Notes: generated by a model not told the origin, from the sequence alone. A stretch of 60,236 bases of DNA from Phycisphaerales bacterium (GCA_020427395.1 JAGQON010000021.1:1-60236); one strand, 5' to 3'. Counted from the stretch's first letter, positions 10,305-22,276 are shown. Numbers and translations are program-made.

Positions 10305-11429
10305 CTACCTGAGCTCGCTGGTGCCCTGCTCCCTGAGCACGGCCCGGTCGAGGTCCGATCGGTGAACGATCGCGTCGAGTTCTTCCTGGGTCATCCAAGG
10401 CAGCGCCTCAAGCTTGGCCCGCAGCAAGTCGGGGAAGGGCTTGTCGAGCCGCTCGTGGCGGGGCCTGCTCTTCCAGATTCGGTGCATCCAAAGGTACTGT
10501 TCCGGCGCGCGACGAACAGATTGCTCAATCGCCCGCCGATAGCGGGCGGTGATATAGAACAACGGGTCGGGCTGCCCCTCCCAGTCCTCCGGATCGATGC
10601 GGTCCTCGATCTCGATGCGGTACTTCATCTGGGCCGGCTTACCCGCCTGTGGGCACTGACGCTGGGCACAACCCACGATGATCCGCGCCCGGTGCTGGAT
10701 CGCCATGAGCCCGATCGACTTGTAGCTCGAGGCCAGTCGACCCAGGAACGGGACATGCAGCCCCCGCTGACCGGCGTTCTGGTCCGCGACGAACGCGACC
10801 GATTCGTTCTGCGCCAGCAGCTTGGGGAGGCGGTGCATCGCCCCGAACTTATCCACCAGTTCCAGCCCGCGCCGCGATCGCGTTTGCCGCAGCCAGTGGT
10901 CGGCCGGGCGAAGGTCCAGCGGGCGGTAGACCGCGTGCATGCGGAAGCCCAGCAACGCCATGGTGTAACCCAGCACCTCCCAGTTGCCGCAGTGGGCCGT
11001 GAGCAGCAGCGAGGGGCGATCATCAAGCAGCGGACGGATCACCTTCTCGAGCGAGCCCAGCTCGATGATCTCGCTCCACGCGTCCTCGGTGAGGTACCGC
11101 GGAAGCACCGCCAGCTCGGCCGCCAGCATCGCCAAATGCTCGTAGCTGAGCATCACCAGGCGGTACCGCTCCTGATCGTCAAGCTCGGGCATGGCAACCG
11201 TGAGGCGTTCGACTGCCCGATCGACGCGCTTGCGATTCGCGCTCATCCCGCCGAAGGTTCGACCGAGCACACGCCCCAGGCGCAGGGCGCTGGAGAGCGG
11301 CATGGCGTTCACACCGGCAAGGGCCGTGCGGATCGCGCCGTAGGCGAGTGGCTGCGTGAGATAGCGCTGAAACGGTGTCAGCGGATCACGCTTGTCATAT
11401 CGCGACGGGATGGTTGCGGTACCGGTCAT
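10305..11429 (-). CDS. LpxL/HtrB-type lipid A acyltransferase
   Basis: Predicted inner-membrane acyltransferase of the LPLAT superfamily, which adds secondary acyl chains to lipid A precursors. 374 residues. The catalytic H-x4-E motif is HCGNWE, in a TAHCGNWEVLGY context. YRPLDLRPADHWL, FVADQNAGQRGLHVPFLG (the usual DQ block) and the C-terminal YLWMHRIWKSRP are family hallmarks. It follows the coiled-coil gene by 18 bases and precedes the response regulator. With the heptose genes at 33-35 kb it supports an LPS-bearing outer membrane. The exact acyl donor and position cannot be told. Confidence 0.88.
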   Translation of the reverse strand: MTGTATIPSRYDKRDPLTPFQRYLTQPLAYGAIRTALAGVNAMPLSSALRLGRVLGRTFGGMSANRKRVDRAVERLTVAMPELDDQERYRLVMLSYEHLAMLAAELAVLPRYLTEDAWSEIIELGSLEKVIRPLLDDRPSLLLTAHCGNWEVLGYTMALLGFRMHAVYRPLDLRPADHWLRQTRSRRGLELVDKFGAMHRLPKLLAQNESVAFVADQNAGQRGLHVPFLGRLASSYKSIGLMAIQHRARIIVGCAQRQCPQAGKPAQMKYRIEIEDRIDPEDWEGQPDPLFYITARYRRAIEQSVRRAPEQYLWMHRIWKSRPRHERLDKPFPDLLRAKLEALPWMTQEELDAIVHRSDLDRAVLREQGTSELR

Positions 11430-11447
11430 GGATCGCGGATCACGCGA

Positions 11448-12824
11448 TCAGTTCGGGAAATCGCCGATGAGGGTACGCAGGCGGTTCTGGTTCAGGACCG
11501 GCATCGAGGTCGCGTCGGCCTTGAGCAGCAGATCGTCGTAACGCTGGATCTCCTGCTGCAGGCGGACATACTCCTGGATCACCGAGACCGGTGCGCCGCG
11601 CCCGGGGGCCGGGGGCAGCACGGGCTTCTCGCCAAGAACCACGAAGTCGGTGTCGCCCTCGATATCGCCCACGAGGATGCCGCCCCAGCGCTCGATGAGC
11701 GCCTCAAGGGTGTCACGCTCGAAGCGGGAGGCGACGCCGTCGCCGTCCACATCGAAGAGCCCGTCAACGACGAACTTGTAGGTCTTGTTGGGGTCGTAGA
11801 CCGCGTTGGCAACGACATCGCCACGCACGATCGGGTTGCCCTCGGACGAGCTGATGATGCGTGCACGCGAGAAGGTCGGCTCGACCTTGATGATCTCGAT
11901 GACCGCCTTGCCGGGGGGGTAGTCGCCGGTGTTGGCGTCCGCGCGGATGTCGGTCGCGTCGTCGTAGACGGCGAAGGTCATGCCGAGCACGGCCTTCTTC
12001 TCACGCCCAATCGAGATGACCACCTCGTTGTCCAGCGGGTTGACCTGGTTGACCTTGGCATCGACCAGCGCCTCCTCAGGAAGCCCGGTAAAGATCGACA
12101 CGCGACCCTCACCCTGCAGACGACGCACCTGCTCCTTGAGCTGGAAGTTCTCCTGCTGGAGCTCGGCCACGGTGTCCTGCAGCGCCGACTCGCGGTCAGA
12201 CGACTGCTCGCTGATCTCTTCGATGCGCTGGTTCAGGCGGCGCTCGATGTCGTTGAAGCCGGTGCGGATCTGGTCGTTGGAGCTGATGATGTCCGAGACC
12301 TCGCTCTGCATCGCGCTGGCGCTGGCGGTGAACTCGTTCTCGATCGTGGCCACGCGCTCGGCTTCGTCCTGCGATGCCTGCTGCGCCAAGCGCCGACCCT
12401 CGTCGGCGGTTGCCAGCTGGTCCTGAAGCGAGGCGATCTCGCCCTGAAGCTTCTCGACCAGGCTCACCAGCGAACCCTCCTCGGTGCCCTCGATGCCGGC
12501 CAGCTCGCTGCGGAGCTCGCTCATGCTGGTCGAGGCCTCGCCGGTCACGGTCTTCATGAGCTCGGACTGGTTCGAGGCCAGGAAGCCCACGACGGTCTTA
12601 CGCTCACGGGTCGCCTCGTCACGGATGGCGCGGATGGCCGCGTGCTCACGCTCCTGCGGCGAGACAAAGACCTTCACATCCTCTTCCATCGACTGCTTCT
12701 CGGTCCGTGCGCTCTGCGCGTTGCCATAGAAGATCATCGTCGTCACGAAGAAGGCGAGACTCATCGCGCCCAGGATCGTGATGGTGACTGCGACGCCGAC
12801 GCTTGCTCCGGTGCGGGCTGCCAT
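11448..12824 (-). CDS. Membrane-anchored coiled-coil protein with Asp-rich segment
   Basis: 458 residues of unknown function. An N-terminal transmembrane helix (about residues 10-33) is followed by about 200 residues of charged heptad-rich sequence predicted to be coiled coil. A beta-rich segment follows (VVISIGREKKAVLGMTFAVYDD, about residues 270-380). The motif DGLFDVDGDGVASRFERD resembles a calcium-binding loop. A Pro-rich linker and a short C-terminal helix end it. It heads a tightly spaced minus-strand run with the LPLAT, response regulator and two small genes, suggesting an envelope role. Confidence 0.8.
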   Translation of the reverse strand: MAARTGASVGVAVTITILGAMSLAFFVTTMIFYGNAQSARTEKQSMEEDVKVFVSPQEREHAAIRAIRDEATRERKTVVGFLASNQSELMKTVTGEASTSMSELRSELAGIEGTEEGSLVSLVEKLQGEIASLQDQLATADEGRRLAQQASQDEAERVATIENEFTASASAMQSEVSDIISSNDQIRTGFNDIERRLNQRIEEISEQSSDRESALQDTVAELQQENFQLKEQVRRLQGEGRVSIFTGLPEEALVDAKVNQVNPLDNEVVISIGREKKAVLGMTFAVYDDATDIRADANTGDYPPGKAVIEIIKVEPTFSRARIISSSEGNPIVRGDVVANAVYDPNKTYKFVVDGLFDVDGDGVASRFERDTLEALIERWGGILVGDIEGDTDFVVLGEKPVLPPAPGRGAPVSVIQEYVRLQQEIQRYDDLLLKADATSMPVLNQNRLRTLIGDFPN

Positions 12825-13173
12825 AGATCAAAGCTCCAGTCTGAATCGTTCCGTATCGCGGCCTGAAGCCGCCGATCACGCCGGCACGACCAAAGCGTGC
12901 GGCGACCACCTGTCTGTCCCTGCTCATCGCCCGTCAAGAGACCCGAACGATAAGCCCACCCGGGCGGTTTCCCGGCCCGTCATATTCGCACCGATCTTCA
13001 TCCCGGTTCGTTCCCGGTTCGCATCAGCGGACGAATCCCGATACACGCATGCCGCGATCGGGTCCAGAGTATAGCGATTCGTGTCCCGCGTGTGGACTCC
13101 CAAGGGTGTGCTGTCTAACTATCCTTTGTCTGAGAGGGTGTCCTCTGGCCCGATGCCAGAAGAAGGAGCCAGT
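12825..13173. other. Non-coding gap between divergent genes
   Basis: About 350 bp between two divergent genes, presumably holding both promoters. I see no convincing reading frame. A short direct repeat (TCCCGGTTCG, twice, near 13003-13024) is the only repeated element noted. An AGAAGGAG ribosome site for the downstream gene is at its right end. Confidence 0.5.
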
Positions 13174-13980
13174 ATGTGTACCATCTCAGCGACCCAATCC
13201 ACCAAACACAACCCTTTCAAGCTCGCCGCCTGCGGCCTGCTGAGCATCTGTGCCATTGGCGCACACGCCCAGAGCGTGGATTACATCCTCGATACCGGCG
13301 TTGGAAGCTTCAACCTCGGGCCAGCGGGCTTTGATGCCAATGTCACATGGCTCAACGCGTTCGACACGCAGCCAGGGGGCGAGGTGATCACGCAGGTCTC
13401 CGTCTCGTACGGCGACATCGAAGACAACAACGGCAATGTCGGCTCCGACGCCGTCACGCTGGCCATCCTCAAGGATCCCAACAACGACTACGACCCCGCA
13501 GACGCGATCCTGCTCTCGACCACATCGGGAACATGGGTCGACACCGGATTCGGCGAGTTCGTGACCTACGACATCCAGCCGACCGAGGTCGAGGGCGTGT
13601 TCTTCGTCGCGGTCGTGATGGATGTGCTCAACCGGGCCAACCCCGCCTCGGCGGATCCAGACTCGCCCAGCGCGGGCACCCGCAGCTGGCTGTTCTACAA
13701 CCCGGAGCCCAATCTCAACGACCTGGGCAGCTCGCCGTTCATCCTGCACATGTCCCAGAGCCCGTTCGTGAGCGCCTGGATGGTCCGGGCTACGGGCGAG
13801 CCGGTGCAGGCGTGCGTCGCTGATTTCACCGGTGACGGGATGCTCGACTTCTTTGATGTCTCCGCGTTTCTCGGCGCATACACCACGGGCAACCCAACCG
13901 CAGACCTGAATATCGACGGCGAGTACAACTTCTTTGATGTCTCGCTGTTCCTCTCGCTTTATACTCAAGGCTGCCCCTGA
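13174..13980 (+). CDS. Secreted protein with C-terminal GC-type dockerin-like repeats
   Basis: 268 residues. ATG at 13174 has AGAAGGAG upstream; the longer frame to 13081 lacks a good site. A signal peptide ends near AHAQS. The middle is a beta-rich domain with no recognised family. The C-terminus begins at a Cys (CVADFTGDGMLDFFD) and ends at a Cys (QGCP), enclosing two EF-hand-like units, DxTGDGxLDFFDVSxFL and DxNIDGxYNFFDVSxFL. This is the arrangement of the planctomycete GC-type dockerin anchor, thought to attach exported proteins to a surface or matrix. No matching cohesin is seen in the window. Confidence 0.85.
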   Translation: MCTISATQSTKHNPFKLAACGLLSICAIGAHAQSVDYILDTGVGSFNLGPAGFDANVTWLNAFDTQPGGEVITQVSVSYGDIEDNNGNVGSDAVTLAILKDPNNDYDPADAILLSTTSGTWVDTGFGEFVTYDIQPTEVEGVFFVAVVMDVLNRANPASADPDSPSAGTRSWLFYNPEPNLNDLGSSPFILHMSQSPFVSAWMVRATGEPVQACVADFTGDGMLDFFDVSAFLGAYTTGNPTADLNIDGEYNFFDVSLFLSLYTQGCP

Positions 13981-14090
13981 GGGCATCCCGCCACGACCAC
14001 ACGCGCCCGTGCTGTATGGCGCGTCCTACAAGAACGATCAACCGGGCAGCACGACCTAGAGATCATGGCAAGTTGCACGGGGAAAGCTAG

Positions 14091-14819
14091 TTGCCAAGGA
14101 ACCCAAGACCAATCCGACCCGATGACCTTGAGATCATCGAACAAATACCGGGCATCGTGGGCGTCGCCCGCGATCAGGACCTCCGACTCTTCTGGTGCAC
14201 CAGATCGTTCTTCCGCGTCCTGGATGTCGTCGAACAGCGCGACGAACTTATGGGCACAACGCTCGACGATATCCTCACGCCCAGCGCCAGCGCCGAACGC
14301 GCGCGGATCCAGCGCGAGGTCATCAGGACCCAGAAGACCCTGAGCCATTTCCAGTTCAGCGCCGACTCGCGCGTCCTGGTCACGATCTTCCCGCTCGATC
14401 GAGAGGCGTTCGGGCACGACGGCATCCTCGCGGTGATCAAGGACGCGCCCGTCGACGCCCGCCTGTGCGCCGAATCTGAGATTCCCGTCCTCTCATCACC
14501 GAACCTCTACGAGCTCAACGCGCTCTCATCGCGGGAACTCGAGGTGCTGCACCACATCGCCAAGAGTCTCTCAACCAACGAGATCGCCGACCTGCTCAAG
14601 CGATCGAGCAAAACAATCGAGAAGCAGATCAACTCGATCCACACCAAGCTCAACACACACTCGCGAGCCGAGCTCGTCCGCTACGCCACAGAGCGGGGCA
14701 TCCAGTCGATCACCGATGAAGAATGGACCGCGATCGTCGAGGGCGCACGCAAGGTCCGGCAGGAACGACGCAAGAACATGCCGCCGTTCGCGCACATAGC
14801 CACTGAAAGCGAAGAATAA
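14091..14819 (+). CDS. PAS-like / LuxR-type transcriptional regulator
   Basis: 242 residues. The likely start is TTG at 14091, with GGGGAAAG just upstream. The first 120 residues look like a PAS-type sensor domain (DLEIIEQIPGIVGVARDQDLRLFWCTRSFFRVLD). The C-terminal LuxR helix-turn-helix is LSSRELEVLHHIAKSLSTNE...LLKRSSKTIEKQ, and a basic tail follows. There is no receiver domain, so it may sense a ligand or redox state directly. It is followed 42 bases later by mgtC on the same strand. Targets are unknown. Confidence 0.85.
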   Translation: MPRNPRPIRPDDLEIIEQIPGIVGVARDQDLRLFWCTRSFFRVLDVVEQRDELMGTTLDDILTPSASAERARIQREVIRTQKTLSHFQFSADSRVLVTIFPLDREAFGHDGILAVIKDAPVDARLCAESEIPVLSSPNLYELNALSSRELEVLHHIAKSLSTNEIADLLKRSSKTIEKQINSIHTKLNTHSRAELVRYATERGIQSITDEEWTAIVEGARKVRQERRKNMPPFAHIATESEE

Positions 14820-14861
14820 TCGTGGCTTGCGTCATCCTGCTCGATCGGTGACAATGACGCG

Positions 14862-15398
14862 ATGCAACTGATTATGTCATCCCCCGCCGTGATCGATACC
14901 CTCGCGCAGCAGTCGATCATCGACCCGATCCATCTCAACAAGTACTCGATCCTCTTCCGCCTGTGCGTGGCCGCGCTGCTCGGCGGGCTCATGGGATGGG
15001 AAAGAGGGCGGGCCGACAAACCCGTGGGCATCCGAACCATGCTGCTCATCAGCGCCGGCGCGGCCGCCTTCGCGCTGCTTGGCGAGCAGATCATCGACGC
15101 CTCCCGCCGGACCGACATCATCCGCGTCGATCCGACACGCGTGCTCTCCTACATCATCTCCGGCGTGGGCTTCCTGGGCGCCGGCGCCATCCTGCACTCC
15201 AAGCGCACCGTCAAGGGCATCACCACCGCCGCGAGCATCTGGGTCGCCGCGGCCGTCGGCGCGGCCTGCGGCGTCGGGCAGTTCATGATCGCCTTCCTGC
15301 TCTTCGCGATCTCATTCATCACCCTCTGGTCGCCCTGGGTCCGCGACCTGGCATCCGGAAAGATCGACGAAGAACTGCGTCAGAACAGCGATGAATGA
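14862..15398 (+). CDS. MgtC/SapB family membrane protein
   Basis: 178 residues. MgtC/SapB proteins are inner-membrane proteins linked to magnesium limitation or to control of the F-type ATPase. Family motifs are ALLGGLMGWERGRADKPVGIRTM near residue 40 and SGVGFLGAGAILHSKRTVKGITTAASIWVAAAVGAACG near residue 105. About five transmembrane segments are visible. It lacks the long cytoplasmic C-terminal ACT-like domain of Salmonella MgtC. The LuxR-type regulator just upstream may control it. Confidence 0.9.
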   Translation: MQLIMSSPAVIDTLAQQSIIDPIHLNKYSILFRLCVAALLGGLMGWERGRADKPVGIRTMLLISAGAAAFALLGEQIIDASRRTDIIRVDPTRVLSYIISGVGFLGAGAILHSKRTVKGITTAASIWVAAAVGAACGVGQFMIAFLLFAISFITLWSPWVRDLASGKIDEELRQNSDE

Positions 15399-15413
15399 GC
15401 GCCGCCGGGGCGA

Positions 15414-16082
15414 TCATCGACGACGCCGAACCACACACAGTCCGCTAATCGAGAGCACCAGCACTGACGAAGGCGCTGGTACGAGGTTGAAGCTGTAGCC
15501 CGCGCCACCGTAGTTGGTTGATGCGCTCAGACGATAAGTCCCGGCCTCGAGTGTTCCGCTGAACACACTGCCGGCATCGTATGGAAACTCTACGAACTGC
15601 TCATTGGTGTCCAGATTCCTCAGCCCGAACGAGCTGCTTCCCGCGTCATTGTCGAAGTAGTAGGTATCGATCAGCAGCTCAAAGTCCATGGCCTCATCGA
15701 TCGTGAAGGTCACAGTCGATGACACCACGGCATTGGCGTTGCTGGGGATATCGAAGAACCCACCCGCGTTGCCGATCACACTCACATGGTGCTCAAAGCC
15801 ACCGGCGGTGATTCCGCCCGTCGCGTTCACGGAGACCGAACTCCATGGCAGGTTCTGGAACACATCGCCACCATTCGCGCTGATGCTGTAGTTCAGCAGC
15901 TCTGCGCCGCCGTTCACATCAAAGTTCTCATTGCCGACGACCATAGAGTCCATGTTGGCGTCGTACATCAGCAACGGCTCAATATCGGTGACGTAGCGGA
16001 TCGTCATGTCCGTGAGCCCCGCACTCGCGGAACCGGTTCCAAGTGCGACCGCCATCGTGACGAAGCTGATTTGTGCATTCAT
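15414..16082 (-). CDS. Exported protein with PEP-CTERM-like sorting signal
   Basis: 222 residues. ATG at 16082 is preceded by AGGAG. A signal peptide (to about SASAG) is followed by a beta-rich body and the C-terminal tripartite tail VPAPSS, a hydrophobic stretch (VLVLSISGLCVV) and RRRR. That tail is the PEP-CTERM/VPEP layout recognised by exosortase-type enzymes. The core domain is not recognised. Its stop lies 15 bases from the mgtC stop in convergent orientation. No exosortase gene is in the window. Confidence 0.8.
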   Translation of the reverse strand: MNAQISFVTMAVALGTGSASAGLTDMTIRYVTDIEPLLMYDANMDSMVVGNENFDVNGGAELLNYSISANGGDVFQNLPWSSVSVNATGGITAGGFEHHVSVIGNAGGFFDIPSNANAVVSSTVTFTIDEAMDFELLIDTYYFDNDAGSSSFGLRNLDTNEQFVEFPYDAGSVFSGTLEAGTYRLSASTNYGGAGYSFNLVPAPSSVLVLSISGLCVVRRRR

Positions 16083-16188
16083 CTTTGTGTTCTCCTGCAA
16101 TGATTTGATAATGGACCGATATCAGGTCTACAGGAAAACTACCTCAGGATCACCATGACGCCAAACGAATTGCGCGTTTTCGATGGGC

Positions 16189-17700
16189 CTAAACCCCGCG
16201 ATCGGCGCTGCCCAGCGACTCAAGCTGATCGGCGTAACGCACGCGCAGAGGCTCGACGACCTCGCGAATAAACCGCTCCGTCTGCTCGACCGACCGCCCC
16301 ACATACGCCATCGGGTCCAGGTGCGCGTCAATATCCACGCCCTCAAGCAGCGGCTCCGATTTCAAGCGCTCGAGCAGGTCGTTGTCCTTGCCCTCCTGCT
16401 TGACCGCGTACCCGGCCTCGTGCGAGAGCACCCGGATCGCCTCGTGCACATCCTGACGGTCCCGCCCGAGCTTGACGGCCTCCATCATGATGTTCTCCGT
16501 CGCCATGAACGGCAGCTCGGCCATCAGGTTCCGCTTCACCATCGCCTCGTTCACGATCAACCCCGAGGCCACGGTGTGCATCAGGTCCAGCGCCCCATCG
16601 AGCGCGAGGAACGCCTCGGGCAACGACAAACGCCGGTTCGACGAATCATCGAGCGTGCGCTCCAGCCACTGCGTCGCGGCCGTGTCGTACGCGTTGCCCA
16701 CGAGGTTCATGACAAACCGCGTCAACCCACAGATCCGCTCGCACTTCATCGGGTTCCGCTTGTAGGGCATCGCCGACGAACCGATCTGCGACTTGCCGAA
16801 CGGCTCGTCGATCTCCTTGCGGTTTGAGAGCAGGCGGATGTCCGTGGCGATCTTGTGGAGGACGGAGGCGATGTTGGCGAGCGAAGCGAGCATTGCGGCA
16901 TCCTGTGAACGCGGGTATGTCTGTCCCATCAGTTGGAACATCCACGCATCACGGACTTTAAGCCCCAGCGTCTCTGCCACACCTTGGTCTTCGATCACCC
17001 CCATCTGAATGAGCAGTTTCGACACCGCGAGCATCTCAAAGCGATCGACTCGATCAGTGTCATTCTCAAAGAGGTTCAAAAACGATGCCTGTGTCCCGGT
17101 TGCTCCACCAAAGCCGCGCAATCGATACAGGCTACCAAGAAACTCATCACGATTCGATGGTGAGTTCTGATACAGCTCGTTGGCCCAACCTGCCGTGCGT
17201 CGACCAACAGTCACCGGCTGGGCAGGCTGGTAATGGGTGAAACCGAGTGTTGGGATCGATTTCGTTGACTCCGCGCTCCTGCCCAACGACGCCACCGCAC
17301 GAGAGATTTTCGACTCAATGAGTTGGACCGCTTCATACTGCACCATCAGATCAGCGTTACACACCACATCCTGACTCGTACACCCAAGGTGGATGATCGG
17401 GCGCGCCTTCGGGCACCGATCCCCCCACGCGTGCACATGCGCCATCACATCGTGACGAAGCTCCCGCTCGTACTTCGCCGCCGACTCCATATCCTCGTCC
17501 GTCACCTCAAGCGTCGAACGCATCTCGTCGAGCTGCTCGTCGGTGATGTTCAGCCCGCACGCCTGCTGCGCCTCAGCCACCGCCAGCCAGATCTTCCGCC
17601 AAGTCGTGAACTTATGACGCGGCGACCAGATCTTGCACATCTCGGGCGATGCGTTACGAGCAGCGAGCGGGGAGGTGTAGGTGTCGTGGGGATTGGTCAT
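16189..17700 (-). CDS. purB: Adenylosuccinate lyase
   Basis: Cleaves SAICAR to AICAR and adenylosuccinate to AMP, each releasing fumarate, in purine synthesis. 503 residues, near the size of the eukaryote-like ADSL branch. The superfamily signature is SSAMPYKRNPMKCE; GCTSQDVVCNADL and FTHYQPAQPVTVG carry the catalytic His regions. The segment at about 16920-17340 is visibly lower in GC than both ends, which may mark recombination within the gene. It lies 122 bp downstream of leuS; the gap contains two 7-bp repeat arrays. Confidence 0.96.
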   Translation of the reverse strand: MTNPHDTYTSPLAARNASPEMCKIWSPRHKFTTWRKIWLAVAEAQQACGLNITDEQLDEMRSTLEVTDEDMESAAKYERELRHDVMAHVHAWGDRCPKARPIIHLGCTSQDVVCNADLMVQYEAVQLIESKISRAVASLGRSAESTKSIPTLGFTHYQPAQPVTVGRRTAGWANELYQNSPSNRDEFLGSLYRLRGFGGATGTQASFLNLFENDTDRVDRFEMLAVSKLLIQMGVIEDQGVAETLGLKVRDAWMFQLMGQTYPRSQDAAMLASLANIASVLHKIATDIRLLSNRKEIDEPFGKSQIGSSAMPYKRNPMKCERICGLTRFVMNLVGNAYDTAATQWLERTLDDSSNRRLSLPEAFLALDGALDLMHTVASGLIVNEAMVKRNLMAELPFMATENIMMEAVKLGRDRQDVHEAIRVLSHEAGYAVKQEGKDNDLLERLKSEPLLEGVDIDAHLDPMAYVGRSVEQTERFIREVVEPLRVRYADQLESLGSADRGV

Positions 17701-17722
17701 GGGGGATGGTAAGAAAGGGGAC

Positions 17723-17822
17723 AGGGACTAGCCACTAGCCACTGGCCACTAGGGGAAAGAAAAGAAGAACGCGAGCATCGCGAGCGATCCTCCCCTAATC
17801 CCTAATGGCTAGTCCCTAGTCC

Positions 17823-17827
<5 letters not shown>
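17723..17827. repeat. Two inverted arrays of 7-bp repeats, the second supplying the leuS stop
   Basis: Array 1 (17723-17757) reads AGGGACT, AGCCACT, AGCCACT, GGCCACT, AGGGGAA. Array 2 (17793-17827) reads CCCTAAT, CCCTAAT, GGCTAGT, CCCTAGT, CCCTAGT. The units of one array approximate the reverse complement of the other, with about 35 bp between. The last CCCTAGT contains the leuS stop codon (TAG on the minus strand at 17823-17825). Confidence 0.85.
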
Positions 17828-20675
<2,848 letters not shown>

Positions 20676-20728
20676 GACGGATCAGTGTAGGGGGATATAC
20701 TGGTATAGCTCGTTTGACGCAATGAATA

Positions 20729-21991
20729 GTGGCTGATGAGAGCACGAAATCTGAGCCACATATCAAGATCGAATTCAGTATGCAAGAAACATCCAGTTCC
20801 GATAGAGATGGCCGCAGACTCAGGGTGCTCTTCGCCGCTGGAAGCGGTGATGTCGCAGGCACACTGCGTAAGTGGAACAACGCTCATCATGATGAGAGAA
20901 TTTTTGCAAGGGCGTACTCCTCGGAAATCTACTCCCTTGCTCATGAGCGAAGTTGGAGGCTATTCTGTTTCCCAAACAACTCTGTAACAAAAGCTCGTGC
21001 AGGGCAGATTGCAGTCTTCCCATTCCCGAAGCCCAAAGGCCAAGGCATACTTTTTTTTCTGAATGAGTATCGATACGGCAGGGCAATTGCGCGACTCGCA
21101 AAGAGGCTTCGTGTGGATGTCATGATCATCGCTACAGGAATGCACCCAGTTGGTTTGCTGGGGGCTTCCTTGGCCAATGTACCAATGATCGTGAGTCTGC
21201 ACAACACATACTGGATCCGCAGCGGTAGCCCTCCCAAGGGGGCCAAAGGAATACTCCTCAGGTTAAGCGCGCGAAGTTTAAAACGGCGTATTCATAAGGT
21301 CGTCGCAGTTTCAGAAGAGATCAGACAACAGGTGCTCATCCTATGGGGGATAGATCCAAGTCGCGTCCGCGTTCATATTCCTCAGTATGATCTACAAACC
21401 ATCCCTGTAATCGATCCGCCAGTTGTGAAGCCATATCGAATTCTCTTCGCGGGTCGTGCAGAGCAGTATAAGGGCATTGGCGACATCATTGAGGCAGCAA
21501 AGATCATTGAGACCACTTCCCCTGGACTCTGTACATGGGTCATTGCAGGTGACGGTTCATCATTGAGCATTCATAGAGCACACGCCAAAGCACTCGGCAT
21601 CGAGAGGCAGGTTGAGTTTCTCGGGCAGATTGACCGCACAAAACTGGTGAACGAGCTAGCTCTAAGCCGGATCACAATCACCCCAACCCGTAAGGGGTTC
21701 AATGAGGGGCTCGCGAAGTTACCGCTCGAGGGTGCGATCATGGGTCGTCCTGCGATCGTCTCATCTGTCGTACCTGCATTGGACCTCCTAGGTGAAGCTG
21801 CTGAGGAAGTACGCCCTGAATCTCCACACGAGATTGCGGAGGCTGTTAAGCGGCTGTGCAGTGATGATGAGCTTTATATGAAACGAAGGAATGCTTGCGG
21901 GCAGGTTCGCGAGCTTACCTCGGATCCATCGCAAAGCTTCAGACACCACATTTCAGAGTCTGTCAATAGCGCGATACCTGAACTCCACTAA
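20729..21991 (+). CDS. Glycosyltransferase, GT4-like, probably acquired
   Basis: 420 residues from GTG at 20729; an internal ATG at 20780 (MQETSSSDRDGRRLRVLF) is an equally reasonable start, as neither has a good ribosome site. Two Rossmann-like halves are seen. The C-terminal half has YRILFAGRAEQYKGIGDIIEAAKII, WVIAGDGSSL, VEFLGQI and the nucleotide-sugar loop EGLAKLPLEGAIMGRPAIVSS, the E-x7-E pattern of GT4 enzymes. GC content is near one half, clearly below the neighbours, and the gene is flanked by AT-rich DNA and a gene remnant. Likely acts on a surface polysaccharide; acceptor and donor are unknown. Confidence 0.8.
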   Translation: MADESTKSEPHIKIEFSMQETSSSDRDGRRLRVLFAAGSGDVAGTLRKWNNAHHDERIFARAYSSEIYSLAHERSWRLFCFPNNSVTKARAGQIAVFPFPKPKGQGILFFLNEYRYGRAIARLAKRLRVDVMIIATGMHPVGLLGASLANVPMIVSLHNTYWIRSGSPPKGAKGILLRLSARSLKRRIHKVVAVSEEIRQQVLILWGIDPSRVRVHIPQYDLQTIPVIDPPVVKPYRILFAGRAEQYKGIGDIIEAAKIIETTSPGLCTWVIAGDGSSLSIHRAHAKALGIERQVEFLGQIDRTKLVNELALSRITITPTRKGFNEGLAKLPLEGAIMGRPAIVSSVVPALDLLGEAAEEVRPESPHEIAEAVKRLCSDDELYMKRRNACGQVRELTSDPSQSFRHHISESVNSAIPELH

Positions 21992-22073
21992 AATACCTTG
22001 ATGCTACATTTCTATTTTACTTCCCAACTGTGTAGCCTTTAGATCATTAATATGACTCTCTAACACTGCCTAA

Positions 22074-22256
22074 GTTAATTCCATTATTGCTGAGCGACTC
22101 CTCGACGCGTGGGGACGGAGCCGTTGCCGGATCGATCGGTACGGGCTACCCCTCGAGCTCCAATGGAAGCTCGCCAAGCGCCTCCCCATCACCAACCCCT
22201 GGCGCATGCGTATCCGCACCCGCATCAATGACATCGATCGCACGCACCTGCGATAA
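22074..22256 (+). pseudogene. Remnant: C-terminal fragment of an unidentified gene
   Basis: An open stretch of about 60 codons ends in TAA at 22254-22256 and has no usable start codon. From about 22086 it reads as native GC-rich coding sequence (AERLLDAWGRSR, then LELQWKLAKRLP, then PWRMRIRTRI). Just upstream the DNA changes abruptly to AT-rich sequence that continues from the glycosyltransferase. This fits a native gene whose 5' part was removed when the low-GC segment was inserted. The parent family is not recognised, and chance open frame cannot be excluded. Confidence 0.4.
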
Positions 22257-22276
22257 CCCGCTATCCTGAAAGCACC

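Noticed and set aside
10275..12866. An 863-codon open frame on the plus strand opposite the acyltransferase and coiled-coil genes
   Set aside because: Both genes beneath it have clear family motifs or normal protein character. The plus-strand translation is Arg/His/Leu-rich without domains, a typical shadow in high-GC DNA.
22087..22269. A 60-codon frame (MLSDSSTRGDG...) after the glycosyltransferase
   Set aside because: Ser/Pro-rich, with no ribosome site; the neighbouring frame looks more like native coding sequence and was listed as a remnant instead.
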